DNA of 64,000 bases from Megamerina dolium. Taxonomy: Eukaryota > Arthropoda > Insecta > Diptera > Megamerinidae. Below, in pieces: positions 37,585-49,083 of the stretch. A model generated the notes under the pieces. It searched no databases. It had not been told where the DNA came from and saw only the letters and a program-made list of their open reading frames with translations. The number at the start of each line of letters is the position of its first letter. Position 1 is the first letter of the stretch. Made by a program: the position numbers and the translations under genes. The DNA lies in contig OY978529.1 in the NCBI GenBank assembly GCA_963854835.1, forward strand, positions 50,171,026 through 50,235,025. Direction: 5' to 3'.

Positions 37585-38198
37585 ACTTACTTACTTATTT
37601 GGCCGTAACAACCGATTATCAATTTAGACCGAATATAACATGCTTCGCCAGCCATCTCTGTTCTTAGAATCTCGGCGCTTAGAATTTCTAACTGGCGCCA
37701 GCTAGCGATTTTAAGCGCCGTCAGGTTCTCCAGTACTTGGTCTTTCCACCGGAGGTTAGGTCTTCCTCTTCCGCGTCGGCCTCTAGCGGGTTCCGAATAT
37801 AACACCTTCTTAGCTGGAGTGTGTTCTTCCATTCGCTCGACATAGGCTAGCCAGCGAAGCCGCTGGATTTTGATGCACTTTAGTATTTCAATATCGGCGT
37901 ACAGCTCGTACAGCCCATGGTTGTACCTTATTCGGTACTCGCCACCAACACAAATGGGTCCAAAGATCTTGCATAGGAATTTTCTCTCGAAAACTCCAAG
38001 TATTCGCTCATCTGAGGTGGAAATTGTCCAGGCTTCAGTGCCATATGTTAGGACAGGCATGATGAGGGACTTGTAGAGTGTAATTTTCGTTCTTCGAGAG
38101 AGGGCTCGACTGCTCCATTGCTGCTGCCTTCTTTTTGACTTCGTCCAAGTAGTACCTACTCGGCTGTTTTCGAAGGTGTTGGTCTCTTCATTTAACAA
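37585..38198 (-). mobile_element. Non-LTR retrotransposon 3' fragment, copy 2
   Basis: The minus strand is open for about 200 codons: LYKSLIMPVLTYGTEAWTIS, FERKFLCKIFGPICV, GEYRIRYNHGLYELY, RLRWLAYVERM, PAKKVLYSEPARGRRGRGRP and RWKDQVLENLTAL. It is the C-terminal part of an RTE-like endonuclease/RT ORF, 5'-truncated, with a (AAGT)n 3' tail (ACTT repeats at 37585-37598). It shares its sequence with the copy at 28441-28890 but is longer and less deleted. Confidence 0.8.
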
Positions 38199-38339
38199 AT
38201 ATATCTCTCCTCTGAATGCAAAATTTTGGCTTATTGCACAACAAAAAAAAAAAAGTGACGCTTTAAGCTAGAAGGTTGGCCAAACAGTTGAGTCTATAAT
38301 TTGTGGATTTTCACCATGGCAACCGCTGAGATGTTAAAT

Positions 38340-38780
38340 AATAACTCGTAGTCTTCTTTCATTTTTTTTCCTGGCTTTACCATCTAAACACACAGTTTAT
38401 GCTTTGTTTTGGAACCGACACCCCCTTTGCAGGGTTTTCGGTGATGGTGTATCCAGGTTTCATCTACAGTGAATTATCGGCTCTAAAACTTGAAATTATT
38501 GCGCCCTAACCGCTGCAACATCGCATTTGAAATGTTCATTCCAACGTATTTTTGGTCTAACGTGAGCAAATGCGGCGCCCAACCCGCCGGCAGCTTTCTC
38601 AAGCCTCAATCTTTACTCAATATGTTGCAAAATATTCTTTGGACATATTTGTGGGCTCTGTTATCTCTGTGACCTTTAATTCGACAGTTGTCTAGCACAA
38701 TTTGATGATCTTTTAAGCGATGTTAACGCCAGTGGCTGTAGTTTTTGAACGTCCCGAAAGTTCATTGTTTCAAAAGTTAG
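38340..38780 (-). mobile_element. Mariner (SETMAR/cecropia-like) transposase remnant
   Basis: The minus strand retains VTEITEP, a KLPAGWAPHLLTL-like patch, and FTVDETWIHHH across frame breaks at about 38455-38480, the first catalytic region. Many stops and frameshifts. Confidence 0.6.
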
Positions 38781-40203
38781 TACTGCCACGTTTTAAATTT
38801 TGACTCCCCGTAAACAGACTCCAACTTGTGTCTAATTTGTATTTGCATATTAGCTTTCAAAAGTAAATATTTAATTACTAGATTTTTCACATTTTTCTCT
38901 TTCACAAAATCATTCTCATCGACTCACTGAAATGCTGTTCGAATTGAAGTTCGAATTTAGACCGCCTTTGTGGCGTTTTTTGTGGTTGTGGTGCATTCAT
39001 TGTTCGAATCGAATTTTGCATAGATGGATCGAACTGTAGGAAGTACTTAGAAATTAGTTGCATATGGTTTTTGTTTTTAGGATTTTTTGACTTTTACAAA
39101 AAATCATAAAATCTTCGTATTCGATGGGGCAGAATAGAGCACCAGTAGAGCAATAGAAACAATTGTAATATTGCGATTTTGTTGATTTGGTTAAATTTGG
39201 AGGAATCGCCAGAGATATGGAGAAGTTTTTGAAACTTTTTGGTCGACATTACCGTTCAGTTGCAACATCCACTATTACCAATGGCCATCCATGGTCATAA
39301 TTTTTCTAATATTTCATGAAGAATTATAATTTTTGCTAATAATAGAAATTGTTTATAGCCCCATACAATGTCAATACTTTGTTTCGATTCAGTAATTATT
39401 TAAAAAGACCATTGAATGACACATCATCGTATTACGTAGATCTTTTTCCCACTGGGTATATACGAATATTGCCAAGGGGTTTTACTTGGACAAAAAAAAA
39501 AACAAAAAAAGCCATAATAAAAATAAATATTTTGCTGTTGATGAATTTGATGATGGATAAATGTATGTAGAAGGGTGTTGAATTCATATTGAGTGAAGGT
39601 AAATGCCGCCTGCAAGCACTTCAAGTGAGTACATACATACGACTACATATATACGTACGTGCGTCATATGCTGGAGATGACGTTGGTGTTGATTTTTTTT
39701 CATCAACTAGACGTGCTAAAGAAGCAGAAAACTTTTAACTATACTAATTATTTATTAAAATCAACTTTTATCATTAAGTGTAGCCAAATTCGAGTATATG
39801 AAGAAGAAAAAAAAAATGCAATTTATTTCAAACTTTTGAAAACTTAGGTGTAACAATTTAAATATGAGCTAGTATTGTATTCATCACAATCATCATTATC
39901 ATCATGATTATAATTATTAGAATATGATTTATTGTATTTAAGTGGAATAAACTTTCAATTGCAAGAATTTGCTTCTTATGATAATAATGCGCTTTTTTAC
40001 AATGCTTTCTAATTTAAAATTTTTGTTTTCTTCTTTTTTTTCTTCTTCTTCTTCTTCTTATTTTCTCTTTGATTTTTCATTTCTTCTTTCTTTCATTTAC
40101 ATTTTCTTTGTATTTTTCTACATGCACACTGTTACATACATACACACACACACACACATATGCATACATTCACAAACACGCACATTTTCACATTTTCTTA
40201 TAG
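38781..40203. other. Non-coding stretch upstream of dock
   Basis: AT-rich with (CAT)n near 39885-39905, (TTC)n at 40028-40058 and (AC)n at 40143-40160. It ends in a plausible acceptor (ACATTTTCTTATAG at 40203) for the exon that contains the dock start. Confidence 0.4.
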
Positions 40204-40444
40204 AACATGAATTACCATTGCTGGCGGCGTCTGTCACCCAATATGCAATCAACTGCAGTCTCATCTACAATATACCAGGTGTACAATTAACTGAGCCGCT
40301 GCAAAAAAAGCAACAACAACAACAAGCAAATATTCCAAGAGTCAACAAAAAATTACATACTCACACGTCGTCCTCTGCCATACATACATACATACATACA
40401 TAGATCTCCTCTTTTGCCCATAGAGGAGGAGGAGGAGCTCTGGA
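40204..40444 (+). promoter_or_regulatory. Probable dock 5' UTR with upstream ORFs
   Basis: Between the candidate acceptor and the first dock ATG lie CAA repeats, (CATA)n at 40381-40400, and an upstream ORF from the ATG at about 40207 that stops at about 40290. If this is transcribed leader, the uORF could reduce translation of the long form. Inference from sequence only. Confidence 0.35.
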
Positions 40445-43400
40445 ATGTTGGAATATCCTCAAAGATTTGCGCGTAATATCCCCGATTCCTCAACGACGAG
40501 TAACGTTCCAATTGCACATCATCATCATCATCAACACAAACAACAACAACAACAGCAGCCAGCACAACAACAATATCAACACTCTCGCAGCCAACAACAC
40601 TACACAACACATCAGCAGCAACCATCATATCCGTCAACAGCGCCGGGTTCACCAGCACATCAGCATCGTTATCCGATAGCACAGCAGCACCAGCAACAGC
40701 AATATAATCATCATCGTAATTTATCAACAGCATCTAGTTGTAGTGCACAACATAAAAGTGTGACCTTTAGTCAGACAACACCAACGAACGGAGGCGCTGG
40801 TGGTTGTGGTGCTGGCGACTATAGCGGCGGCAGTAGCAGCGGCAATTCTAGTTGTGGTCAACAATCAATGGCGGGCAACATGAAGCACGGTTAGTTGATG
40901 TTGTAATTTTTCTCTTGTTTTATTGTTGTTGTTGTTGTTGTTGTTGATATCTAAAAATGATTGATCCATTGTCTTTTAGGAAAATCACAAGAAGACGTTT
41001 GCTATGTTGTAGCCAAATATGATTATGCAGCACAGGGTGCTCAAGAATTGGATTTGCGTAAGAATGAACGCTACTTGCTGTTGGACGATTCGAAACATTG
41101 GTGGCGTGTACAAAACAATCGTAATCAATCCGGCTATGTGCCCAGCAATTATGTTAAAAAAGAGAAACCATCATTATTCGATAGGTGAGTGTGTGGGTGT
41201 GTGTGTGTGTGAGCGTGCCGAGAATTTGTATCCGATATTCGTTTGTTTAATTAATAATATTCTAATTACAAATACTTACCTATATATAATATCTATATAC
41301 CTTACACCCAATTAAAATTAATTTCTAACATTAATAGCTAATTTATTTTGTTGAACTTGATTTAATTTGAAATTTTTAAATTTGTTCTTATTATTTTTTT
41401 TTCGACACTAAATTCTACTATTATTAATATTTATTTATTGTGCCCTTCAATTTTGTATTAATTTGGCTATCTTGCTATTTTATTGCTTAAACAATTTTGT
41501 TTTTTTCCTATCTCTCTTTCTATGTATTGCATGTAGTTTCCTTCTTCTTGATTGCATGCTGCATGTACAAATACAATTTCAAAATTTTATGGTTTTTTTT
41601 TTTTATCTATTTATCTCGCTTTGAGGTCGTTTATTTTGTTTGTTGTAGAGTCATTTGAGGAAAACTACATATGAGATGAATAATTGAGTAGTGGTAGTGG
41701 TGTGGCCTATTGCTTTGAGGCTTTGACATTACTTTAGTTGGTGCAACATGATTTATTATGATGTAAATATTATGTATGTACTCGTACCAATCATGTTGAT
41801 AACACATTATTATGTGACTCTCGATGAGACCATAAAATGAATGACTATGGATGGCATCCATCATTCGTTGTCTCGTTGCTGGTTATGCATGCATATTAGA
41901 GTGAACCTTAGCTCTGTGCAGTATATGACGACCTAGTTTTTTTTTATTTTTTGTATAATGTACAGCCCATATTTTTTAATGTTAAAAATTGTTGCAATTT
42001 AGGCTAGTAGTGTTTCAGACGGTCTAACAAAAATGTCCTAAATTAGCCGGTAAATACATTTCTCTAATAGATTTCTTACTAGATTCATCTTTCAAAACAA
42101 TCTCCACAAACGTCTTGAAGCTCTTTTCAATTTGTACATTAATTGCATTGTCAATAAAACCCATTTTACTATACACCATTTCCAATTGTAAAAGAGAAAA
42201 CGTTAATTGAAAATAAGAATAGTCAGATTAAAATGCGAAAACTTCAATTGAAAGTAAGAATAGTCAATTGTACCTCAGAAAGTGACAATTGTAAATGAGA
42301 ATAGTCAATTGAAAATAAGTATAGTCAATTATATCTCAGAAAGTGACAATTGTAAATGAGAAAACGTCAATTGCAAATGAGAAAGTGTCAATTGAAAATG
42401 AGAATAGTCAATTGAAATGAGAAAGTGTCAATTGTAAATGCGAAAACGTCATTTGAAAATAAGTATGGTCAATTGTAAATGCGAAAGCGTCAAATGTAAA
42501 TGAGAAAGTGTCAATTGTAAATGCAAAAGCGTCAATTGTAAATGAGAATAGTCAATTGTAAATAAGAAAGTGTCAAATGTAAATGAGAATAGTCAATTGT
42601 AAATGAGAAAACGTCAATTGTAAATGAGAAAGTGTCAATTGTAAATGAGAAAACGTTAATTGTAAATGAGAAAATGTCAAATAAAAATGCGAAAGCGTCA
42701 AATGAAAATACAAAACTCATTTTTATTATATATTCTTGAAATAACTACAATAAATTCATTTTTTTATGTGCCCACGGTATATCTTGATGGGTGATTCAAT
42801 CCGATTGGAACGAAGATTCATGTTGATATGCTTTAGCGCAGTCTCCTTCTTTTTTTTTAATTTTCATTTTAAAATGATTATTTCGCATTTTCATTTGACG
42901 CTTTCGCATTTACAATTGGCTATTCTTATTTTCTATTGACGTTTTCTCATATTCAATTGACTAGTTTTATTTTCAATTGATGTTTTCGCATTTACAATTG
43001 ACTCTTCTTGTTTTCAATTGACGTTTTTTCATCTACAATTGACTATTTTTATTTTCTATCGACGTTTTCTCATTTACAATTGTCGCTTTCTGAATTACAA
43101 TTGACTATTTTTATTTTCAATTCAAGTTTTAGCATTTTAATTTGACCCTTTCTCATTTAGAATTGGAAATGGTGTAGATCGGGGTAATATGGTTATGAAG
43201 AAATTGTGAATTTTCGTCAATTTTAAAATTTCCGCTGAGCGCACATTTGTATCGTCTGTCGAAGATTTCATTTGGACTTTATGAAATTCGACCTTAACAA
43301 GAAAATTGGCTACCCGAAGCCTTTGACATCTCTTGGGCGACAATTGTTTCAAGGGATTGCACATATAGCACCATGCATTTTGGCGTTCATAGAAGATTTG

Positions 43401-46400
43401 AAATGGCTTGATCTGAAGCCGAAACTCGTACAAAATTTTTATTGAAATGTTTTGTGTTTTATTGTCTGTTTTTAGTATTTGAAAATTGATTGAGTACTAC
43501 ACATTTTCAAAGTCATAAAAATGCCTTCAACTTGAATTATTATTAGACTTCTTAAGTAAATTAGAAAGCTAATAGTAACCCTCCTAATACATAAATAATA
43601 TATATTTATGTGTATGTACAACAAATAGAGTTCAATCTATTTTTGAAATTGTATATTATGCCGTCGTATATTTTATATATATGTGTGTGTGTGTGTGTGT
43701 ATATGCAGTATATAGGGGATATTTTCCATTTTATAACAGAGATGAGATATTTTATTTTGCCATGAATACGTTTTGTTTTGCTCTTCTCAATAGAATAATA
43801 TCAATGCAACAGAAGAAGAGGTCATTACAATATATGTATATAATAATTATAGAAAATATATATAAAAATAAACATTTGCAATTTATTTTTTAAATGATAT
43901 GTCGTTGGAAATATATAAATTACAAATATTGCAACGGCAAAAAAAAATGCATCGGTGATGATGATATGGTTGTATTTTTTTTCGTCAACATATTTATTAA
44001 ATGATGGCATTTCTGGTATTAGTTTGAAGAGAAAAAAACTGATGCTGCTGATTAGTTGATCAGAAATTCCTATTGACATTTCTTCCAACAGCATACATTT
44101 GTCAAAGCTGCTGAGAGTTCATCGACGCAACTCTCAAAGTGATGTCTTAAGGATAGTGTCTTTCGGAATTTGAGTAGCTTTTGTATACAAATTGCAAATA
44201 CATAGTGCTAATATAAGTAATAACGCGCTAATATTTATTGAGCTTTAATAAATATGGATTTAAAAAACTGCCGGCTCAAGTATACTAACTCAAGCGGTTA
44301 TTACTCCACTATGGCCGCTATGGTCCCTAATATAAAAAGATCTACCCTCATTATAAGAATGCCAAATCGCCAAAGTCTACAATCTTAGGCACGCGGCCTT
44401 ATAATATGAGGTGTGGTAGAAAGAAATTGGTTGTCGTAGCTCAGTGGTTAGTATGTTGGCCTTCTAATCTGTAGGTCGTGGGTTCAATCCCCGGCTGAAG
44501 TACATATAACAAATATATCGAAAAGATTTTTCTTTCGAACAGTACCCATCTGTCGGCAAGCAATTGCCAATTCTTCCGACAGTAACAATTTGCCATGGAA
44601 AAGCTTCTAAAAAAACCCTGTGACAAAGCTCAGAAAAAGTGATGTTGCTAGAGTTCTGTCGTTCGGAATCGGCTAATATGAGTTTGTTCCTTCTAATACT
44701 GTCCAAAAATTTAACACTCTTAACAGTAATGAAAGACAAGCTCGGCTAAAGAGCCTTTTGAGTGCACACATATTACTTTTTTAATTTTTAGTAAAAAAAA
44801 AAAATGGAGAAGAACCTCCCAACCAAACTCCCGAAGCTTCTTTCGAGTCACTGTCGACCTGGGGGTGTGACCTGGCGTTGTCTGGAAGGAACGAAATTCC
44901 CCTCTCATTGGTCAAAGCCGGCCGTTTCTAGGCAATTGCTTCCTTCAAACCGTCCAATTGTAGATAGTACATGTATGAATTAAGAGTTTAGCTGTAGGGG
45001 AGCAGATGGTTCTCTGCCAATCCCACTCTCAATCTGGCTTGGATGTCGTTTGCGCCGGTTTACCGTGATTTGACCATGACTCTTTTCGCTTGACGACCCA
45101 CTTTTCATCACCACTCACCATCCGCTTCAAGAATGGTTCGATACCTTCAAGAATGGGCCGTACCTAGCGAAGTGCATCTTTGGTATCAAAATTACTCGAA
45201 CGGAATCGACTAAACCCAAATTGCGTTTGTCATGTCAGGACCATAAGCACTATTAAGATTTTTAGCAGCCCATTTTTGACGCGCGCTCAAACAAAACTGA
45301 GTCAAGCAATCACAAAACTGCCTGAGACATTTTTTTAGTACAAAGTTTTAACTTCCTAACTTTCTAAATAATGCTTTTCTTTTTACTACACCCGATATAA
45401 TGATATCATTGAAGAATGTTTGCTTGCTTTTCATTGAGATTACTTGCTAATTGGAAGGTTAATAATTACACCTTTCTTGCGCACAATCAAATCGGATTAC
45501 TTAAATTTCTATAAGCTCTCTAAAATATAACAACATAATTTCGTATAAATTGTGACTTTTCAAAATGTTAAAAATTCAATCATTCTTTCAAAAAGCTTTT
45601 ATCATTTATTCTACTTCTGCTTGTTTCGATTTTCCAGCATTAAGAAAAAAGTGAAAAAAGGTTCGGGCTCAAAGACATTACCAAATTGTTCACCATCAAG
45701 ACAAATTGAGAGTCCAACAATGTCACGTCGACTACCACCAGATCCATCCGAGGCCATTGGTACGGCTATTGTTAAATATAACTATCAAGCACAACAGCCC
45801 GATGAATTGTCACTGACCAAAGGTACACGTATTTTAATATTGGAAAAATCGAATGATGGCTGGTGGCGTGGACAAAGTGGTAGCGCGGTTGGATGGTTTC
45901 CAAGTAATTACACAACCGAAGATTGTGATAACGATGGTGAAATACATACGTATGCAATGGCAGAGAATGTGCTCGATATTGTGGTAAGTACTAGTTGATG
46001 ATGATGATTGCATTTGTATTGACTAATATATATTTGTTTTGTTTTCCCTTTCTCCTAGGTTGCTCTCTATAGTTTCTCATCGAATAATGATCAAGAATTA
46101 TCGTTTGAAAAGGGCGATCGTCTCGAAATTGTTGATCGTCCTGCATCTGATCCCGATTGGTATAAGGCACGCAATAACCAAGGTCAAGTCGGTTTAGTTC
46201 CACGCAATTATCTACAAGAGTTGAATGACTATTTGGCTACACCATTTCGTAATAATGGTGCTGGTGGTGGTGTTGGTGGTGTTGGCGTTGGTGCCGGCGG
46301 TGGTAATAGCAATGGTGGTATTGTTGGTGTTGGTGCTGGCAACGGTGGTGGTGGTGGTGGTGGTGGCGGCAGTAGTGGTGGCGATTCGATTGAACGTCGC

Positions 46401-46864
46401 AATGATGGCATGTCATCGCAGTCATCACCACCAATGTCATCAATGGAACGACCAAATTTGGCTGGCAAATCTTGGTACTATGGTGCTATAACGCGTAGCC
46501 AATGTGACACTGTGCTCAATCAACATGGTCACGATGGTGATTTTCTAATAAGAGATAGTGAGACTAATGTACGTAAAAATCTGTGCATATTTGTCAAGTA
46601 TATAAAAGTGTTTTTTTTTTTACTCACTCATTCCCTCTTCATTCACATTTACAGATGGGCGATTATTCAGTTTCGCTGAAAGCACCCGGCCGTAATAAAC
46701 ATTTTCGTGTGCATGTTGAGAATAACAATTACTGTATTGGACAGCGTAAATTTGCATCGTTGGATCTATTAGTGGAACACTACCAAAAAGCGCCAATTTA
46801 CACAAATAAACAGGGTGAAAAATTATATTTAGTACGACCGTTGCCAAAAGCAAATGGAACGTAA
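40445..46864 (+). CDS. dock: Dreadlocks (Dock), Nck-type SH3-SH3-SH3-SH2 adaptor, five coding exons
   Basis: Coding exons are 40445-40889, 40980-41184, 45638-45983, 46059-46568 and 46655-46864 (1716 nt, 571 aa). Every junction is GT..AG and the phases (1, 2, 0, 0) fit. Domains: a Gln/His/Ser-rich N terminus (1-148); SH3-1 at about 155-210 ([21 protein letters not shown]); a basic linker with [15 protein letters not shown]3-2 at about 257-311; SH3-3 at about 333-387 ([19 protein letters not shown]); a Gly-rich linker; and SH2 at about 470-560 with FLIRDSE, whose Arg497 is the phosphotyrosine contact. Dock links activated guidance and insulin receptors to actin regulators such as Pak. An internal ATG at 40868 (MAGNMKHG) matches the start of the short Drosophila isoform and would give 430 aa. 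The Gly-rich linker is coded by GGT/GGC repeats at 46255-46390. Identity is very strong. Confidence 0.97.
41185..42171 (+). other. dock intron 2, left part
   Basis: AT-rich intron after the GATAG|GTGAGTG donor, with a (GT)n tract at 41188-41210. No coding region or element recognised. Confidence 0.5.
42172..43176. mobile_element. Fold-back-type element made of 21-bp subrepeats, in dock intron 2
   Basis: The termini TACACCATTTCCAATT and AATTGGAAATGGTGTA are exact inverted copies and both end in TA. The left arm (to about 42715) is about 25 tandem copies of a roughly 21-bp unit (GTCAATTGTAAATGAGAAAA with variants; 42613, 42634 and 42655 are 21 apart). The right arm (about 42886-43176) carries the unit in inverse orientation (CTCATTTACAATTGAC). 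A ~170-bp unrelated loop separates them. No transposase. The architecture is that of Drosophila FB-type elements. Confidence 0.82.
43177..44429. other. dock intron 2, middle part
   Basis: AT-rich with a (TG)n tract at 43681-43700. No coding region recognised on either strand. Confidence 0.45.
44430..44770 (+). mobile_element. tRNA-derived SINE copy B (best preserved)
   Basis: The tRNA-like head at 44430-44502 has a good Pol III A box (TAGCTCAGTGG, 44437-44447) and B box (GGTTCAATCCC, 44481-44491). The middle TTGGCCTTCTAATCTGTAGG resembles the anticodon arm of tRNA-Arg(TCT). An unrelated body follows (ATTGCCAATTCTTCCGACAG, CCCTGTGACAAAGCTC, CTGTCCAAAAATTTAACA, GGCTAAAGAGCC) that is shared with the other copies. 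It is not a working tRNA gene: the acceptor stem is missing. It lies in dock intron 2 in the sense orientation. Confidence 0.8.
44990..45330 (-). mobile_element. Mariner (mellifera-like) transposase remnant
   Basis: The minus strand contains [32 protein letters not shown] at about 45040-45140, the first catalytic region of mariner (family form DEKWV...KRSW). Frames are broken on both sides. Lies in dock intron 2. Confidence 0.7.
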
Positions 46865-48650
46865 ATGTAAAACAATTATCGTAGAAGTACCGCTACTACT
46901 ACTACTACTACTACTACTACATACTTAGTAGTTAGTACTTAATAGTACTAATAGTAATAGTAGTGGTAATAGTAGGAAAAATAGCAAACCACAAGATTGT
47001 AGCGCCATTACATCAGCATTAACCATACCCCAAGAGCAACAACAACAACAACAACAAGAACAACAGTTATCACAAATTACATTCAAGCATACATATACAT
47101 GAATATATAGTATATAAGTATATACAAACATAAATGCATACATATATTTATTATACATAACTATGGATTATAAGATAACCAAACGATATGATATGATAAT
47201 GATGATGACGATAAATGTATGTACACCATTTGGCGAAACAAAGAAAAAAAAACAATTATCATAGAAACACAGACCCACACACACACACACACACACACAA
47301 GAATGACGCTGTCAAATTAATAAAATTATATAGTGCGAAATTTTTGTGTATGTATGTAATCGTCAAATCTTCAAAATGATTAAATTAATTTTATTAAATA
47401 CATATATATATTTATGAATAATACTATTTAAATACATACATACATATAAATAGATAAAAACAAAAACAAATATGCTGTATAATGTTAAGTTTGTTAAGCT
47501 TATACATACTATTGCAGGCTTAAAAAAAAAAAAACAAGAAATCTCTTCTAAATCTATATATTTATATAGACATATGTTTAAAAATGTAATTAAAAATTTG
47601 AGAAAGAAAAAAACATACGAAATGAAATTATCAACACAATGGCATAAAGCTTAACAACAACAAGAACAAAAATCCATACACACACACACATATATATATA
47701 TAAACACATATACATAATGTGAAAATTATAAAAAATAAGTTGTAAAATTTTTCCATAATCTATAAAATTGAACAAGTCTAATGAAATCTCTGGTTTAGTT
47801 TTTAAATTATTATCATTAATATATTAAGAAAAATTTAATTATAATAATGAATTAATTAATGAATAATAATAATAATAATAATTTCTAATTTATACGACAA
47901 AACAAAGATAGAAAGATAGAAAGAAAGAAAGAGAAAGATAGCGAGTGACAACAAAGCGTACATGCGATTAATTTATTTATTTGACAAGAAGAAATTACAA
48001 ACATTCATATAATAGTTTTATATTTTTATATATTCAAAAGAAATAAAGAACAAGAAAAGAAAAAAGAAAAAATCACACGAGAAAGGAATTTAGTTAATTA
48101 CATATTTATTTTTTTTTATTTATGACTACAACAATCAATCAATCACAAGGCATATAATTTACAATCATAAGCTATGCTTATATTTACTTACATTGTACAT
48201 TTTTTTTTTTGCTGAAACCAATTTAAATAAGTTGTAATCAAATTAATTAATAATATCATCATACAATTAAAAATTACATACCACTCAAACATGACATCAT
48301 GACTATGTAGACATAATTTACCTATACAAATAATATTATCTAATATGAAATAATAATAATGATAATCGCAAAATGTAAAAGACAGAAAATATGAAGAAGT
48401 AATTTTTTTTAAGCAATATCAATGTAATTATCATACACATTTGCTCACATAAATCCATACATAGCCACCACATACACCAACACACACACACACACTCATA
48501 ACAATACTCCTAGAATGATAGTCTAATGGCTGGTTGACTTGGCAGCGATAATTATTGGTATCAATTCCAGTTGAACTGATATCAAGTTGGAAGATTGTGG
48601 AAGACTGATTAGATTGCTCATCTTTATTTCTTATGGATTCATAGTTATAG
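46865..48650 (+). other. dock 3' UTR and downstream AT-rich DNA
   Basis: After the TAA come (CTA)n at 46897-46920, (CAA)n at 47037-47060, (CA)n at 47276-47299 and (ATA)n at 47862-47882. Candidate polyadenylation signals are AATAAA at about 47318 and 48041. No second gene recognised. Confidence 0.45.
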
Positions 48651-49083
48651 ACAGACAACAGCGTTAATCCGGATTAACGTCAAACTTAATCCGAATAAAG
48701 TACTAAATTGACTGACGGCAGTATTGCGGATTAAGTAAATAGCTTATTGCTGTTTTATTAAGTTTGTTCACTTACATTACTAACACTATCAATTTCTGTC
48801 ATCTATCACTCTCGATATGAGAAAATCTACAAGAAGTACGTGAACTAAAAACGATCAAAAACTTGTAAATTGATATTCACCTTTCGTAATTGACAGCTAG
48901 ATTTATTCGTTCGCCAATGGTTTTCATGTCGAAAACTGTTAACAATTGTTGCCTTCGAAAATTGCGCTAATCCTCTTTAATTTTGAGAATTAACGCGTAG
49001 AGCTAATGCGGATTAGCGGCAGTTAATTCTCGAGTTAATTCGAATTAACTCCTTAATCCGGATTAACGTTACCGTCTGTCGGG
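48651..49083. mobile_element. MITE-like element with TTAATCCGGATTAA termini
   Basis: The left end (ACAGACAACAGCGTTAATCC then GGATTAACG) is matched in inverse at the right end (CTTAATCCGGATTAACGTTACCGTCTGT). Further TTAATCCG/CGAATTAA palindromes sit inside both ends. About 430 bp, AT-rich centre, no coding capacity. Confidence 0.72.

Noticed and set aside
39969..40403. Plus-strand ORF just upstream of dock (144 codons) as a dock N-terminal extension
   Set aside because: It stops at 40403 in a frame different from dock and its first half translates TTC and AC microsatellites.
40353..40733. Val/Asp-rich minus-strand ORF opposite the dock first exon
   Set aside because: Antisense shadow of CAT/CAA repeats in the coding exon.
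42532..42720. Repetitive FSFTID protein on the minus strand
   Set aside because: Pure translation of the 21-bp subrepeat of the fold-back element.
42172..42720. CRISPR-like array of short repeats
   Set aside because: Repeats are head to tail without spacers, degenerate, and inverted in the second arm; the genome is eukaryotic.
44430..44502. Functional tRNA-Arg gene
   Set aside because: The A and B boxes are good, but acceptor-stem pairing and the usual 3' end with T-run terminator are missing, and the same sequence is dispersed with a common non-tRNA body.
46225..46491. Open frames full of Val (plus strand) and Pro/His (minus strand) across the Gly-rich part of dock
   Set aside because: They are shadows of the GGT/GGC repeats coding the Dock Gly-rich linker; no independent start, splice or domain evidence.
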